From assembly GCA_947311845.1 (NCBI GenBank), contig CAMZMU010000111.1:23659023-23723022 (forward strand): a stretch of DNA of 64,000 bases, written 5' to 3'. A program made the translations under genes and the position numbers. Source of the stretch: Poa pratensis. Its lineage: Eukaryota; Streptophyta; Magnoliopsida; Poales; Poaceae. The notes beneath the pieces were generated by a model. It ran no database searches. It was not told the origin of the DNA and worked only from the letters and a program-made list of their open reading frames with translations. Below, piece by piece: positions 1 through 10,740 of this stretch (position 1 is the stretch's first letter; each line of letters starts with the position of its first letter).

Positions 1-132
1 AAACAAACATATCATGCATACCCAATATTGCTCCCAAAGGTTGTCTCCCGTGGCGAAAAAATTGTTGAGACTTTTTTTAAAAAAATTATCGCAGACGATG
101 TATCTATGGTTGGTTGAGGCAGCAAGTTTCTC

Positions 133-168
133 AGCTGACTGAGACATAGCTTATGTCTCAGTCAGGTG
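133..168. repeat. Terminal palindrome (foldback)
   Basis: The arms CTGACTGAGACATA and TATGTCTCAGTCAG are perfect inverted repeats around a 'gct' centre. A slightly diverged inverted copy sits at about 5097-5150. It probably belongs to the terminal inverted repeat of the surrounding element. Confidence 0.7.
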
Positions 169-354
169 ATGTCAGCGCGTTTCCTGTGTTAGACAAATTC
201 GGCCCGTTTTGGAGTCGTTCCTTGTTGGGCCCTTTTTTTTTTGTCTTGTTTTGAACTCGTTCGGTGCATAGTACTCGTGGCGCCTACGTTGCTCTAATCG
301 TGGGCCGGCCCATTTGTAGTCGTCGAATACCAACAGGTAAAAATGAAGGAAAAA

Positions 355-436
355 AGACGCAGCAGCAGAGGTTCGAACCCACAACTTGCACTTACGAGAA
401 TGGAGAGATTAGCCACTGGGCCAGTTTCGTGACTAT
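355..436 (-). other. tRNA-like relic with pol III A and B boxes
   Basis: On the minus strand TGGCCCAGTGG (A box form TRGYNNARNNG) is followed 33 nt later by GGTTCGAACCT (B box form GGTTCGANTCC). The T stem and acceptor stem do not pair properly, so this is not a functional tRNA. A tRNA-derived fragment carried in the transposon is more likely, possibly a SINE head. No pol III terminator was assigned. Confidence 0.4.
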
Positions 437-572
437 GTGCACATATCATTATTACCTTATCTATTACTTCCTGTTTTGGGTTTTGGGTTTTCTTTTCCCT
501 TTTTTTATTTTCCATTTATTCTTTTATTTCTTTTTTTAGATTATTTAGTTTAGTTTTCTTTTTGAAAAATCA

Positions 573-1330
573 TAATTATTTTTAAAAATAGAACCATTTT
601 AAATTTGGAACCATATTTAAATTCAGAACCATTTTTACATTTGGAGCCATTTTCAAAAATGGAATCGTTTTAAAAAATTAACAATTTTAAAATTGGGAAC
701 CATTTTACATTTGGAACCATTTTTCAATTTGGAACCATTTTAAAATGGAACCATTTTCAAAATAGAACCATTTTTAAATTCGGAATCATTTTTAAATTTG
801 GAACCATTTTTAAAATGGAATCATTTTTAAATTTGGAACCATTTTTAAAATGGAACCATTTTCAAAAACAACAATTTTCAAATTTGGAACCATTTTGAAT
901 TAGGAACCATGTTTAATTTGGAACAATTTTTAAATTTGGAACCATTCTCAAAATGGAACCATTTTTAAATTTGGAACCTTTTTCAAAATGGAACCATTTA
1001 TAAAGTTGAAACCATTTTAAAAATGGAACCGTTCCAAAAATGAACAATTTTAAATTCGGAACCATTTTTAAATTTGGAACGATTGTCAAAATGGAACCAT
1101 TTTAAATTTGGAACCATTTTCAAAATAGAACCATTTTCAAAAAAGTGATTTTTTTCAAATTTGGTACCATTTTTAAATTTCGAAACTATTTTAAATTTGG
1201 AACTATTTTCAAAAATGGTTCCGTTTTTAAATTTGGAACCATTTAAAAAATGAAACCGTTTTAAAAAAATGAACAATTTTAATATTTGAAACCATTTTTA
1301 AAATTGAATCATTTTCAAAAATTAAACAAT
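573..1330. repeat. Minisatellite of ~17-bp AT-rich units
   Basis: The block is built almost entirely from alternating diverged 17-mers of the types TTTAAATTTGGAACCAT and TTTCAAAATGGAACCAT, with occasional indels. About 40-45 units fit the span. Reading frames through it are low-complexity and are not genes. It lies inside the TIR element, separated from the next array by an A-rich stretch at about 1330-1400. Confidence 0.85.
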
Positions 1331-1399
1331 TTAAAAACAATGAATAACAAGAAAAGAAAAGAAAAAAAGAAAAACACAAAATGAAAAAAATGAAAAAAT

Positions 1400-4060
1400 A
1401 AAAACGAAAACAGAAATAGAACTCAGTTTCAACTGTAGTTGCAACTGGCTACAAAAAGACTAAAAAACAAAAACACAACAACAAAATGAAAAAAAAACCA
1501 CTAAGAAAATAATAAATATAAATTAGTAAAATGATAAGAATTGCAAATGGTTCTGAATAAAACTCGGTTTCAACTGCGGTTGCAACTGGCTCGGTAGATA
1601 AAACTCAGTTTCAACTCCAGTTGCGACTGAATCGGGAGAAAAAACCCCAATGTCAAACCAGTTTCAACTCCACTTGCAACTAGCTCGAGGAAAAAACTCA
1701 GTTTCAACTGCAGTTGCAACTGGATCAGGAATAAAAATCGAATTTCAACTGCGGTTGCAACTGGCTCGGGAGATAAAACTCAGTTTCAATCCAGTTGCAA
1801 CTGCAGTTTCAACTCCAGTTGCAATTGAATTAGAAAAAAAACTCAGTTTCAACTGCAATTGCAACTGGCTACAAAAAATACAAAAACACAACAAAAAAAT
1901 GAGATAAAAAATCACTAAGAAAAATAATAGATATTAATTATTAAAATGATAAGAATTGCAATGCTTCTGAATAAAACTCAGTTTCAACTTCAGTTGCAAC
2001 TGGATCGGGAGAAAAAAAACCCAATTTCTAGTGCAGTTTCAACTCCAGTTGCAACTAGCTCGGGACGGGGAAAAAACCCAGTTTCAACTGCAGTTGCATA
2101 CTGGATCGGGGAAAAAACCAATTTCAACTGCAGTTTCAACTCTAGTTGCAACTAGCTCAAGAAAAAAACTCAGTTTCAACTGCAATTGCAACCGGCTACA
2201 AAAGACTAAAAACAAAAACACAACAACAAAAATGAAAATAAAAAATCACTCAAAAAAATAGAAAATAAATTATTAAAATGATAATAATTGCAAATGGTTC
2301 TGAATAAAACTCAGTGTCAACTGCGGTTGCAACTGGCTTGGGAGATAAAACTCAGTTTCAACTGCAGTTGCGACTGGATCGAGAGAAAAAACCCAATTTC
2401 AACTGCAGTTTCAACTCCAGTTGCAACTAGGTCAGGAAAAAAACTCAGTTTCAACTGAATTTGCAACTGGATCAGGAGGGAAAAACCCAATTCCAACTGC
2501 AGTTTCAACTCCAGTTGTAACTAGCTCGGAAAAGACTCAGTTTCAACTGTAGTTGCAACTGGCTACGAAAGAATAAAAAGAAAAAACAACAACAAAATGA
2601 AATAAAAAACACTAAGAAAAAGAAATGGAAATTAAATTATTAAAATGATAAGAATTGCAAATAATTCTGAATAAAACTCGGTTTCAACTGCGGTTGCAAC
2701 TGGCTCGGTAGATAAAACTCAGTTTCAACTGCAGTTGCGACTGGATCGGGAGAAAAAACCCCAATGTCAAACCAGTTTCAACTCTAGTTGCAACTAGCTC
2801 GAGAAAAAAAATCAGTTTTAACTGCAGTTGCAACTGGATCGGAAAAAAAAATCCAATTTCAACTGCGGTTGCAACTAGCTTGGGAGATAAAACTCAGTTT
2901 CAATCCAGTTGCAACTGCAGTTTCAACGCCAGTTGCAACTGGCTTGAAAAAAAAACCCAGTTTCAACTGCAATTGCAACTGGCTACAAAAAATACAAAAA
3001 CACAACAACAAAATGAAATAAAAAACCACAAAGAAAAATAATAGATATAAATTATTAAAATGATAAGAATTGCAATGCTTCTAAATAAAACTCAGTTTCA
3101 ACTGCAGTTGTAACTGGATCGGGAGAAAAAAGCCCAATTTCAAGTGCAGTTTCAATTCCAGTTGCAACTAGCTCGGGACGGGGAAAAAAACTCAGTTTCA
3201 ACTGCAGTTGCATACTGGATCAGGAAAAAAAACCAATTTCAACTGCAGTTTCAACTCCAGTTGCAACTAGCTCGAGAAAAAAACTCAGTTTCAACTGCAA
3301 TTGCAACTGGCTACAAAAGACTAAAAACAAAAACACAACAACAAAAATGAAAATAAAAAATCACTCAGAAAAATAAATAGAAAATAAATTATTAAAATGA
3401 TAAGAATTGCAAATGGTTCTGAATAAAACTCAGTTTCAACTGTGGTTGCAACTGGCTCGGGAGATAAAACTCAATTTTAACTGCAGTTGCGACTGGATCT
3501 AGAGAAAAAAAACCTAATTTCAACTGCAGTTTCAACTCCAGTTGCAACTAGGTCGGGAAAAAAAACTCAGTTTCAACTGCAGTTGCAACTGGATCGGGAG
3601 GAAAAAACCCAATTCCAACTGCAGTTTCAACTCCAGTTGCAACTAGCTCGGAAAAAAACTCAATTTCAACTACAGTTGCAACTCGCTACGAAAGACTAAA
3701 AAGAAAAACACAACAACAAAATGAAATAAAAAAACACTAAGAAAAATAAATAGAAATTAAATTATTAAAATGATAAGAATTGCAAATGGTTCTGAATAAA
3801 ACTCAGTTTCAACTCTATAAAATTCTATAAAAACTCAGTTTCGACTGTGAATAATAACTCGGTTTCAACTGCAGTTACAACTGGATCTATAAAAACTCTT
3901 GGTTATGAAAAAACTCATTTGCAATTGTGGTTGCAAGTGGCTTCCAAAAACAAAAAAATCAGATTTTTTTAGAAAATACTAAGAAATTAATAAGAATTAC
4001 AAATGGCTCTGACTAAAACCTTAGTTTCAACTGCAGTTGCAACTAGCTCTGAAAAAACTC
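1400..4060. repeat. Palindrome-rich tandem array with higher-order repeat structure
   Basis: The basic motif is 'actcagtttcaactgcagtt' followed by 'gcaactggctcgg' and an A-rich spacer, about 35-45 bp long. It contains two overlapping 12-bp palindromes, CAACTGCAGTTG and CAGTTGCAACTG. A punctuating block 'ttattaaaatgataagaatt' recurs at about 1527, 1939, 2271, 2637, 3052, 3388 and 3762. The spacings are roughly 412, 332, 366, 415, 336 and 374 bp. The 412/332/366 set repeats as 415/336/374, so a three-part unit of about 1.11 kb is duplicated. Variant bases are shared between the first and fourth subunits (for example 'ccccaatgtcaaaccag'). Peptide frames full of Gln and Leu through this array are artefacts of the repeat. 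Confidence 0.9.
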
Positions 4061-5090
4061 AGGTCCTAGCCCCACTCTGTCCTAGCCCGACCGTCGGGCC
4101 ACAGAAATTGGGCCCAACCCGAGCCTAAATAAGGCCGAGCCCAGGACCGATCAGCACGGCCTGACCACGACCAAAAATCCTGTTTGCAGCTAGCCCCGGC
4201 CCGGACCGAGCCCGGCCGGGTGTGGAAGCCCGACCATGTATACTTGCAACTCTAATGACTATATAAATCACGGCGAAAACCAAACGACCATGAAAACGTT
4301 CGGATGCAACAACTACAAAGTGACTGAGATTTAACTAATTCTGAGACGACTGAGAATTAGCAAATCCATAATTTTTTGTTTAACTATGTTTTTGTGAATA
4401 TGCAATTGGTATATTAGAAAACGGAAACAAATAAATATGTAGAATAATGAAAAACGAGAAAACAATATTTTAGGGACGGACTACCAAGAAAAGAGACGCA
4501 ACTTACTTCTTCAAATACAACTAAAATATACAATAAAAAGACAAAATATCCACACGAATGGACAAAAAGCTCAGCCTGGTAAAAAAAAACCCATAACCAA
4601 CGCGCAGTTGCAGCGCTCGTAAAAGCCACCCTTGCTTATTACACAAAACAAATGACAACGTTTGACACGAATCTTTACAGCTTTATCTGACGGTGATAGA
4701 GTTGACTGAGATTTATACCTAACAAAAAATCTATATGCGGGGTGGCCAAATTGTTAACGAGGGCAAAAACAATTCAAAAACAAAAAGGAAAGAAAATGTC
4801 TACTTCCTGTGTTACGTGAGCCATGACACTCAGTCATTACAAAGAGCACACACACGCATCACCATCAACACATAACGAAAAAAATAAGCCCCCAAAAAAA
4901 GGCGTCCCCAGCCCAGCGCAGCCCACGTCGCGTCCCCAGCCTAACAACGCGTCCCCAGCCCAGCCCGTTAAACTTAATTCGCACTCCAGAAAAAAAAGGA
5001 CCACAACAAAGCCCAACAACGGAAAAACAAAAGACAAACGAGCCACTCAGTGACACGCACGAATCGCGACGCACGCACAGATCCGACGGA
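4061..5090. other. Right inner part of the TIR element, no gene seen
   Basis: At 4070-4240 there is a GC-rich stretch with repeated 'gcccgacc' and 'cccggccc' words, a type common in grass repeats. The rest is AT-rich with scattered 'gactgagatt' words at about 4322 and 4700 that echo the terminal palindrome. No coding sequence could be supported. Confidence 0.5.
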
Positions 5091-5449
5091 TGACGAGCTA
5101 ACTGAGACATAAGCTTAAGTCTCAGCTGACTGAGACTTAGCAAAACCGTTAATTTAACGGGCAGAAAACCACGGCCCAGAAACCTCGCACGGTAACCTAC
5201 CTGACGCCAATTTCATGGGCCAGCTGTATCTCATGCGCGAGCCTCAGAAGAGGGCCCAACCATGCGCGCTCCACCTCTCAGGCTGGTTCAGGCTAACGGG
5301 CCCCAACTTCTCGGCCCGTTATCGCTGGCTCCAAGAAGCGCCGCGTTGACTCCACCTCTCTTTTCGTCGTCCTCCCGGCGACAGCGATCAAATACGCCGC
5401 GCAGCCTCTTCCTGGAATCTCCTCCAACCCCACGTACGTATGGACACGG

Positions 5450-5870
5450 CTGAGTCATCGTCTTTACTTTGGAGTTGATCCGTTCCGGCCGGGGACGAGT
5501 CAAGTCAATGCCCGCGACCTCAGCGAGTTCATATCTCCGAACACCTAGTACTAGTACGTGCCGGCCATGTATCTGTCGCTCGGTCGTCGACATTGGCGCC
5601 TTGCGGTGCCTGTGTTCGCCTGCCACATGCATCCATGGTTTGCCGTCGACGTTTCCCCCTCGATCGACGGCGAAAGAAAGCGTTGGCGGTTGCAAGTGCA
5701 TGGCCGACTTGACCGATCAAGGAGATGCTGCAACCTCTCTCTGTCCACCGGTCACTCGCCATCACCCTGATGCATGCTTGCTCTTGAAGCTACGGAAACG
5801 AGAGGTTCTAGAAGAGTCGAGGAACAGTGAAGACCCAGGAGGCTGCTAAAGAAAAATCGTGTTCTTCGAA
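5450..5870. repeat. Non-coding repeat family, unit 1 (short)
   Basis: Ordered short blocks seen here recur in the units at about 6640, 7750, 35,680 and 39,890: 'gtcgacattggcgccttg', 'tgccacatgca', 'ggttgcaagtg', 'ggccgacttgaccgatc', 'ctgcaacctctctc', 'cactcgccatcaccc' and 'gcatgcttg...tgaagctacgg'. Frames are broken by indels between units, so a protein is unlikely. The flanking 5160-5450 is GC-rich with no supported gene. Confidence 0.65.
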
Positions 5871-6203
5871 GTAGGCCTGATCACAAGTCTTAAGCAAAGG
5901 TCGATTGTTCACTTGGCATACCGCGCGAGGTCTAACGTTTACGGTCAGCTTCAGGTGTGAAAGTAGTAATTTGGATTCTGCATGCTTGTAGTATGATACA
6001 CCATTAATTAAATTCAATATTTTTTATGAAATTTGTAAGTATAATTTCTGAATGTTTTCAAATAAAAGGGTCACTCGAGATCGGGTGCCAAAAAGAGTCC
6101 TCGGTAATTACCAGCACAAAAGAAAGTAGAAAGTAGTTATAATCGCGAGAATGATCCCAATAGGGGCATAATAGATTTTCCTTTTTCAAAATGATTGTGC
6201 CAC

Positions 6204-6467
6204 ATACTCTCTCCGTCCGCGAATAAGTGTACTTCTACCTTTTATGGTAAGTCAAACATATTAAAATTTGACCAACTTTATAGGGAAAAGTGTCAACATT
6301 TACGACGCTAAATTAGTATCACTAGATTCATTTTGAAATGAAGTTTCAAAATATACCAATTTGATATTGCACATATTGATTCTCTTTTCTATAAAGTTGG
6401 TCAAAGTTTTTAAAAATTGACTTAGTGTAAAACCTAGATGTACACTTATTCGAGTATGGAGTGAGTA
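6204..6467. mobile_element. Stowaway-type MITE (Tc1/Mariner)
   Basis: It begins 'tactctctccgtccgcgaat' and ends '...attcgagtatggagtgagta', giving inverted ends with TA at both borders. The inner arms 'aataagtgtacttctacc' and '...tagatgtacacttatt' also pair. The length of ~264 bp is in the range of longer Stowaway elements. A degenerate relative is at 50,490-50,762. Confidence 0.75.
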
Positions 6468-6639
6468 TATGGGAAGGTATATAGTATGTAACGTACTCGA
6501 AAGAAACTCCGTTGGATTTTCTCTCCGAAGAACTCTATTTGTGGTGTACGCACATCCATGTTACCAGCTCTACATCTACTCGCTCGATCACTTTCGTTGG
6601 TCCCTTATTTTCAAGTCTCAGAGCCAGTGCACATTAACT

Positions 6640-7626
6640 CATTATGGCACACAAGATTACAATTCTACCTTCTTCTCATGTGCATGCTTGCGCATGAAGC
6701 TGCGTAAATGAGAGGCTTAGAAGGATGAAGGTACAACGAAAGCCGAGGAAGTTGCTCAAGAAGAAAAGTACGAAGGATTGAAAGATACTCATGTCGATGT
6801 CGGATGACGCTATCGACGGAGCTTTCTTCGATGTCGACATGGATGGCGCGTGTCTAGACAAACATTTTGGAAGTGTTGAAAGGTTTTTTTTGTCTCCCAA
6901 TGGCTTTGTTGTCCTTTTTTGCACTGTTGTTGGAACTTTCTGTACTCCAAAAATAGTGCAGATAAGTTTATTGAATTCAATCTTTGTAAAGTTTGACCAA
7001 GTAATTGAAAAAATATCAATATTTACATATCAAATATGTATACAAAATAAAAGTATATCTCAGGATGTTGAGTACATGCTATATACATTCGGTAGTCATA
7101 TGAAATTTGTATTACATGCCATACATTTCTTCCTCTTTCGGTGGAGAACATCGTAGGATCATATTTTGGTGTACACCATTATCGTGATTCTTGTTTTGTA
7201 GGCTCCTGGAGTCAATGCTTGCAAAAAGATCAGTGGCACATAATTTCTCGACCTTTTTTTCTGGGAGAAAGAGTGCTGAAGGAAAATGTTTTGCAGCCGC
7301 AGTAGGATGAGAAATTGACAAGTACTACAAGATTGCATAGTAATCTTTTTTACCAAAATAAGATTGTCTAGTTTTTTTAGGGAATTTTTTTCTTTTAGAA
7401 CTCTAGGGCAATAAATAGGATTGTCTAGTTTTTTTTTTATGGGAAACATGGTCGGTACAATAGTAGAATCCCATGGCTGAATAAGCCATACATGGCGACC
7501 ATGCTCAAGGGTAAGGACACTCTTTGCAAAATTGTGAGCTTCGGAGTTTGAATTCCTTCACTCATGAATAAACCTGACGCATGCAAAGTATGTTGCTCTG
7601 GCCTTGGTCTAATACGATTTGTCTAG
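6640..7626. repeat. Non-coding repeat family, unit 2 (partial)
   Basis: At 6678-6920 it carries family blocks ('catgcttgcgcatgaagctgcg', 'cgaggaagttgctc', 'cggagctttc', 'ttttgtctccc', 'aatggctt'). At 7085-7200 there is a second block, 'ggagaacatcgtaggatcat' then 'tacaccattatcgtgattctt', which recurs at 39,430-39,490. No gene is supported. Confidence 0.55.
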
Positions 7627-7746
7627 TACTCTCCCTCCGTTCCAATTTGATTGACTTGCTATACACCACATGTGGATGTATCTAGATAGGTTAATACATC
7701 CACATTTGGTGTATAGCAAGTCAATCAAATTGGAACGGAGCGAGTA
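7627..7746. mobile_element. Stowaway MITE, near-perfect hairpin
   Basis: A 120-bp element bordered by TA. Its two arms of about 53 bp ('ctccctccgttccaatttga'... and the complement ending '...ttggaacggagcgagta') differ at only a few positions and enclose a very short loop. A transcript would fold into one long duplex. Confidence 0.85.
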
Positions 7747-9112
7747 GTACACTAAGAAGAACCGATGACGAGCAATAATAGATAAGCAGGATTGGGCCTG
7801 GAAAAAGCCCGATGTTGGACGTCACCAGCATGACAAGATCGCACAGCGCGCAGCGCACGACGACCGCTCCTCAAAATCTCCTGCCTCCTCTCCTCCACGT
7901 ACGAACACGGATAACTCGTCACCTTGAACGAATTATCTTCTATCCCTATCCGGCAACGAATCAATGCGCGCGACCGCAGCGAAGGCAACCAATTTGCCTA
8001 CCGCTACGTGCCGGGCCATGCATGCATGATGCATCGGCCGGTCGTCGACGTTGCTGCGCATGTCTCCGGCTGCCACATGCACGCACGCCGTGGAAGTTAC
8101 GCACGCACGGCTCCGTCTGTGTCGACGGTTACAACTTACAAGTGGTACGGCCGACCTCACCGATCCAAATAAAAGTATTTATCTATCCTGATTGACTGCT
8201 GCAACCTCTCTCGATCAACCACTCGCCATCACCCGGATGTGCCTCTGCATGCTTGCGCGTGAAGACGAGATCGAGTCTCTAGAAGGCAGAGGAAAAGTAA
8301 CAGCGATGATAGATAGATCGAGGGGAAGCAAGCCTTACTAGTAATAGAAGAAAAAAAAAATACTTGCCGAGGAAGCTACTCCTTATGTCATTGGTCGCTG
8401 TCAGTAGCGGAGCTTTCATGCGATCTCGACCTCACAAAGTCGGGACAAGGATTTGGGCGACTGGAAGGTGTTTTGTCACTGGGTAATGGCTTGGTTAATT
8501 GTGCGTTGGTGCCGTAGCCCGTAGGCCGTAGCGCTTCTCCGCATACTGTATCTGCAGTTTGTGGTGCTACTGCCTGTCTTTTTTGTACACTGAATGCAGG
8601 ATCAGGAAGAAATCATGCTACGGGTAAGGCGTCGAGAAAAAGAAGGTACGAGGAGGAGCACCAATGGGATCGATCGTCGCTGGTGGAGTAGGTGATTAGT
8701 TGGAGTCTGGTGGATCAGCTACAGTATATTCGTCCTAGGTGCGTGTGCGATTTTCTAGCTGGTATAGCTTGTCCCCAGGCCGGACTCGCTTTCGTCGCAC
8801 GACTGACTCACTCACTCACGTACGCCTTTCCAGCTAGCTGCGCCGGCGAACTGGTAATGCTTGATGATCGAGGAAGCAGCAGGAGTTGATGTGGATCTAA
8901 AGTTTCTCAAGACAAGAGGCACAAAGGTTGCATCTTTTTTTGGGTGCGAAAACAGGACTCCCTGTTCAGAGATAAGATGAGAATAAACCTACAGCGCTTG
9001 CTTGGGAGCTCAACTTAGTATAATAACTAAACAGTCCAGTCTGGAGGTCCACATGTAATTTTCTACAGCAGAATGCGCTAGATGTCAAGCTGGCGTGTCT
9101 CTCCGTATCTAA

Positions 9113-9385
9113 GACTACCCATAGTGGGAGTAACATAGGTAGTAACATAAGTGCCACATAAGCACAAATGATGATGTGTCATGCAATTAAAGAAGAGAGA
9201 GATGGTGGTGGTATCATAGGTAGATACCGTAACATAACGGATTTCGAGGTAAGATGAGTCTATAGGCTAATAAATGCATGACTATATGATACCACACATA
9301 TGTTACTACCCACTATAGAGGTAGTAACATAGACTAGTATCATATGCATGATACTAGTGTATGATACTCCCCACTATGAGTAGTC
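9113..9385. mobile_element. Tourist-type MITE (PIF/Harbinger)
   Basis: The inverted ends are GACTACCCATAGTGGGAGTA and, on the other strand, GACTACTCATAGTGGGGAGT. They are flanked by the 3-bp duplication TAA at 9110-9112 and 9386-9388. The internal sequence is repetitive ('gtagtaacat', 'gtatcat') with no ORF. Confidence 0.8.
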
Positions 9386-9506
9386 TAAGAACGCACACGC
9401 ACCTAGGACGAATCGTGCCACGTTTACACCGTCCAAATTAATCGGGAAGCCGCCCGTGTACCGTAATTTTATTCAGTCACGCTCCTACCTAGCGCATGAA
9501 AAAATT

Positions 9507-9632
9507 ACTACCTCCGATCCATATTAGTGGGCACAACTTTGTCTAGATACACATGTATATAGTCTAAATACTTAACTAGATACATATGAATTTAGATAAA
9601 GCTATGCCCACTAATATGGATCGGAAGGAGTA
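9507..9632. mobile_element. Stowaway MITE
   Basis: The left end is 'ctacctccgatccatattag' followed by 'tgggc'; the right end is 'gcccactaatatggatcgga' followed by 'aggagta'. The arms are complementary over about 30 bp. A close relative lies at 59,803-59,893. Confidence 0.8.
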
Positions 9633-9944
9633 TTTGTTTCCTCGTCGTTGGATAGTTTGATCGGATCCTTTCTTTGGAGCTCAGCCAAAGCGTAGGCATA
9701 CCCACCTGGCCACCCACAACAACAGGTATTCTTGGTGTGTCGCTACATCCACCGCAGGCCTCACAACATGGCCACTATGGTCTAAGGATTTGTGCATCAA
9801 GCTAGCTCAGCTGCCAGGATATGCCGACATGGAAGCTTTCCTATTTTAAATGCAAGCAAGTGCAGTTTGGATGTTGACGGGATTAAAAGTTGTTTTCCTG
9901 CTTAAAATTTGAAATAGGTGACACCTAGACCAAGGTTTTAGTTC

Positions 9945-10215
9945 CCCCCTTTTTTTTTTTGAGGGTTGTTGGGATTACCAGTTACCACGGTTACCGGAAA
10001 ATCCCGACCGGTTACCGGACGAATTTGAAAAGCAAAATTTAAAAGTTCAAAAAATATGGTTTTTGATTTGACTATTTAAGTAGGGTTTTGTTAAAAAATA
10101 AATTTTCAAAAATTTTGGCCTTTTTTGCTCGATATGACCATTTCCCGGGGTGGTCGGATATCCGGTTACCGGGCGGTAACCGGATTTCCCGACCGATAAC
10201 CAAAACCTTGACCTT
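9945..10215. repeat. MITE-like sequence rich in 'ggttaccgg'
   Basis: 'accagttaccacggttaccg' at the left and 'cggttaccgggcggtaaccg' at the right give imperfect inverted ends around an AT-rich core. This resembles a small non-autonomous DNA transposon. No target-site duplication was identified. Confidence 0.45.
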
Positions 10216-10564
10216 CACCCAAGTACAGGGCCAACAAAGGTCCATATATGAAGGAACAAACTGATGCAATCTAACGCGGCGGAATATCTCATCTCGTGTC
10301 TTTCTTCAATAATCCCCATCCTCCATCAGCCAATCCTCCAAGCCTACACTTAACACGCTTGGTCCCACCCATTTGACATGACCTTCCCTGCTTTAATTTA
10401 ACACGGCAAAATATCTCATCTCACGTCTTTCTTCAATAATCCCCATCCTCCAAGCCTTCACTTAACACGCTTGAAACACTTTGGTATTGCTCCTAGATAG
10501 ATCATAATACAAATAATCAATCAGAGCACAGGGAGCCATCTCATTATCTTTATTTTTCCGTAAA

Positions 10565-10740
10565 GAAAAACTATATGGTGGACTAACTTATTTTTAAATC
10601 AGTTTATGAAAGAGCCCAATGCAAAAAAATGCATGTTGGGTCTTTGAAACAGTTCGAATCATTTCGATAATAATCCGTTTGATCTGTTTTACCGAGAAGG
10701 TCTACGGTTCGAATCCGTATAGCCCTAATATGTCTTTTTT
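10565..10740 (+). pseudogene. trnV-UAC: Nuclear plastid DNA fragment: trnV-UAC intron end and 3' exon
   Basis: 'gagcccaatgc' with 'gcatgttgggtct' forms a domain-V-like hairpin of a group II intron (10,611-10,643). A domain-VI-like region and an intron end in 'ttttAC' follow at 10,692. From 10,693 to about 10,727 the sequence 'cgagaaggtctacggttcga' plus 'atccgtatagccct' matches, from memory, the 3' exon of plastid tRNA-Val(UAC), with one difference in the T loop region. The 5' exon and most of the intron are absent. It is therefore a non-functional plastid-to-nucleus insertion, not an active tRNA gene. The left boundary is uncertain. Confidence 0.75.

Larger units (their letters stand above)
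126..5152. mobile_element. TIR-bounded protein-less DNA element, Mutator-like or unclassified
   Basis: Two similar sequences lie in inverted orientation at 133-180 and about 5090-5150. Each contains the palindrome-like core CTGACTGAGACATAGC...ATGTCTCAGTCAG. The inner flanks also match in inverted orientation: a 'gttgggc' followed by a T-run and 'gtcttgtttt' on the left, and its complement near 5010-5040 on the right. I read this as the terminal inverted repeats of a non-autonomous DNA transposon of about 5 kb. The interior has no credible protein and is mostly tandem repeats (573-1330 and 1400-4060). I could not fix the exact ends or a target-site duplication, so the superfamily is open; both boundaries are approximate. 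Confidence 0.5.
7750..10460. repeat. Non-coding repeat family, unit 3
   Basis: The unit contains the full ordered series of blocks seen in units 4 and 5. These include 'gataagcagg', 'ggacgtcaccagcatgacaa', 'gccaatttgcctaccgctac', 'ggctgccacatgcacgcacg', 'aagtggtacggccgacctca', 'gaggaagctactcc', 'gtcgctgtcagtagcggagc', 'tttccagctagctgcgccgg', 'cacgcacctaggacgaatc', 'gggaagccgcc' and 'agctcagccaaagcgtaggc'. Two MITEs (9113-9385, 9507-9632) interrupt it. At 10,263-10,460 a ~90-bp stretch ('tctttcttcaataatcccca') is present twice in tandem. No open frame is conserved between units. Confidence 0.7.

Noticed and set aside
1650..3699. Several short open frames rich in Gln/Leu ('FQLQLQLA') in the tandem array
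   Set aside because: They follow the repeat motif, occur in more than one frame and have no start or end context. They are repeat artefacts.
1400..4060. Regularly spaced repeats that might suggest a CRISPR-like array
   Set aside because: The genome is plainly plant nuclear, the spacers are themselves repeats of the same motif, and no cas-like gene is present.
10693..10727. Functional tRNA gene
   Set aside because: Only the 3' exon of a plastid tRNA-Val is present; the 5' half is missing, so no cloverleaf can form.
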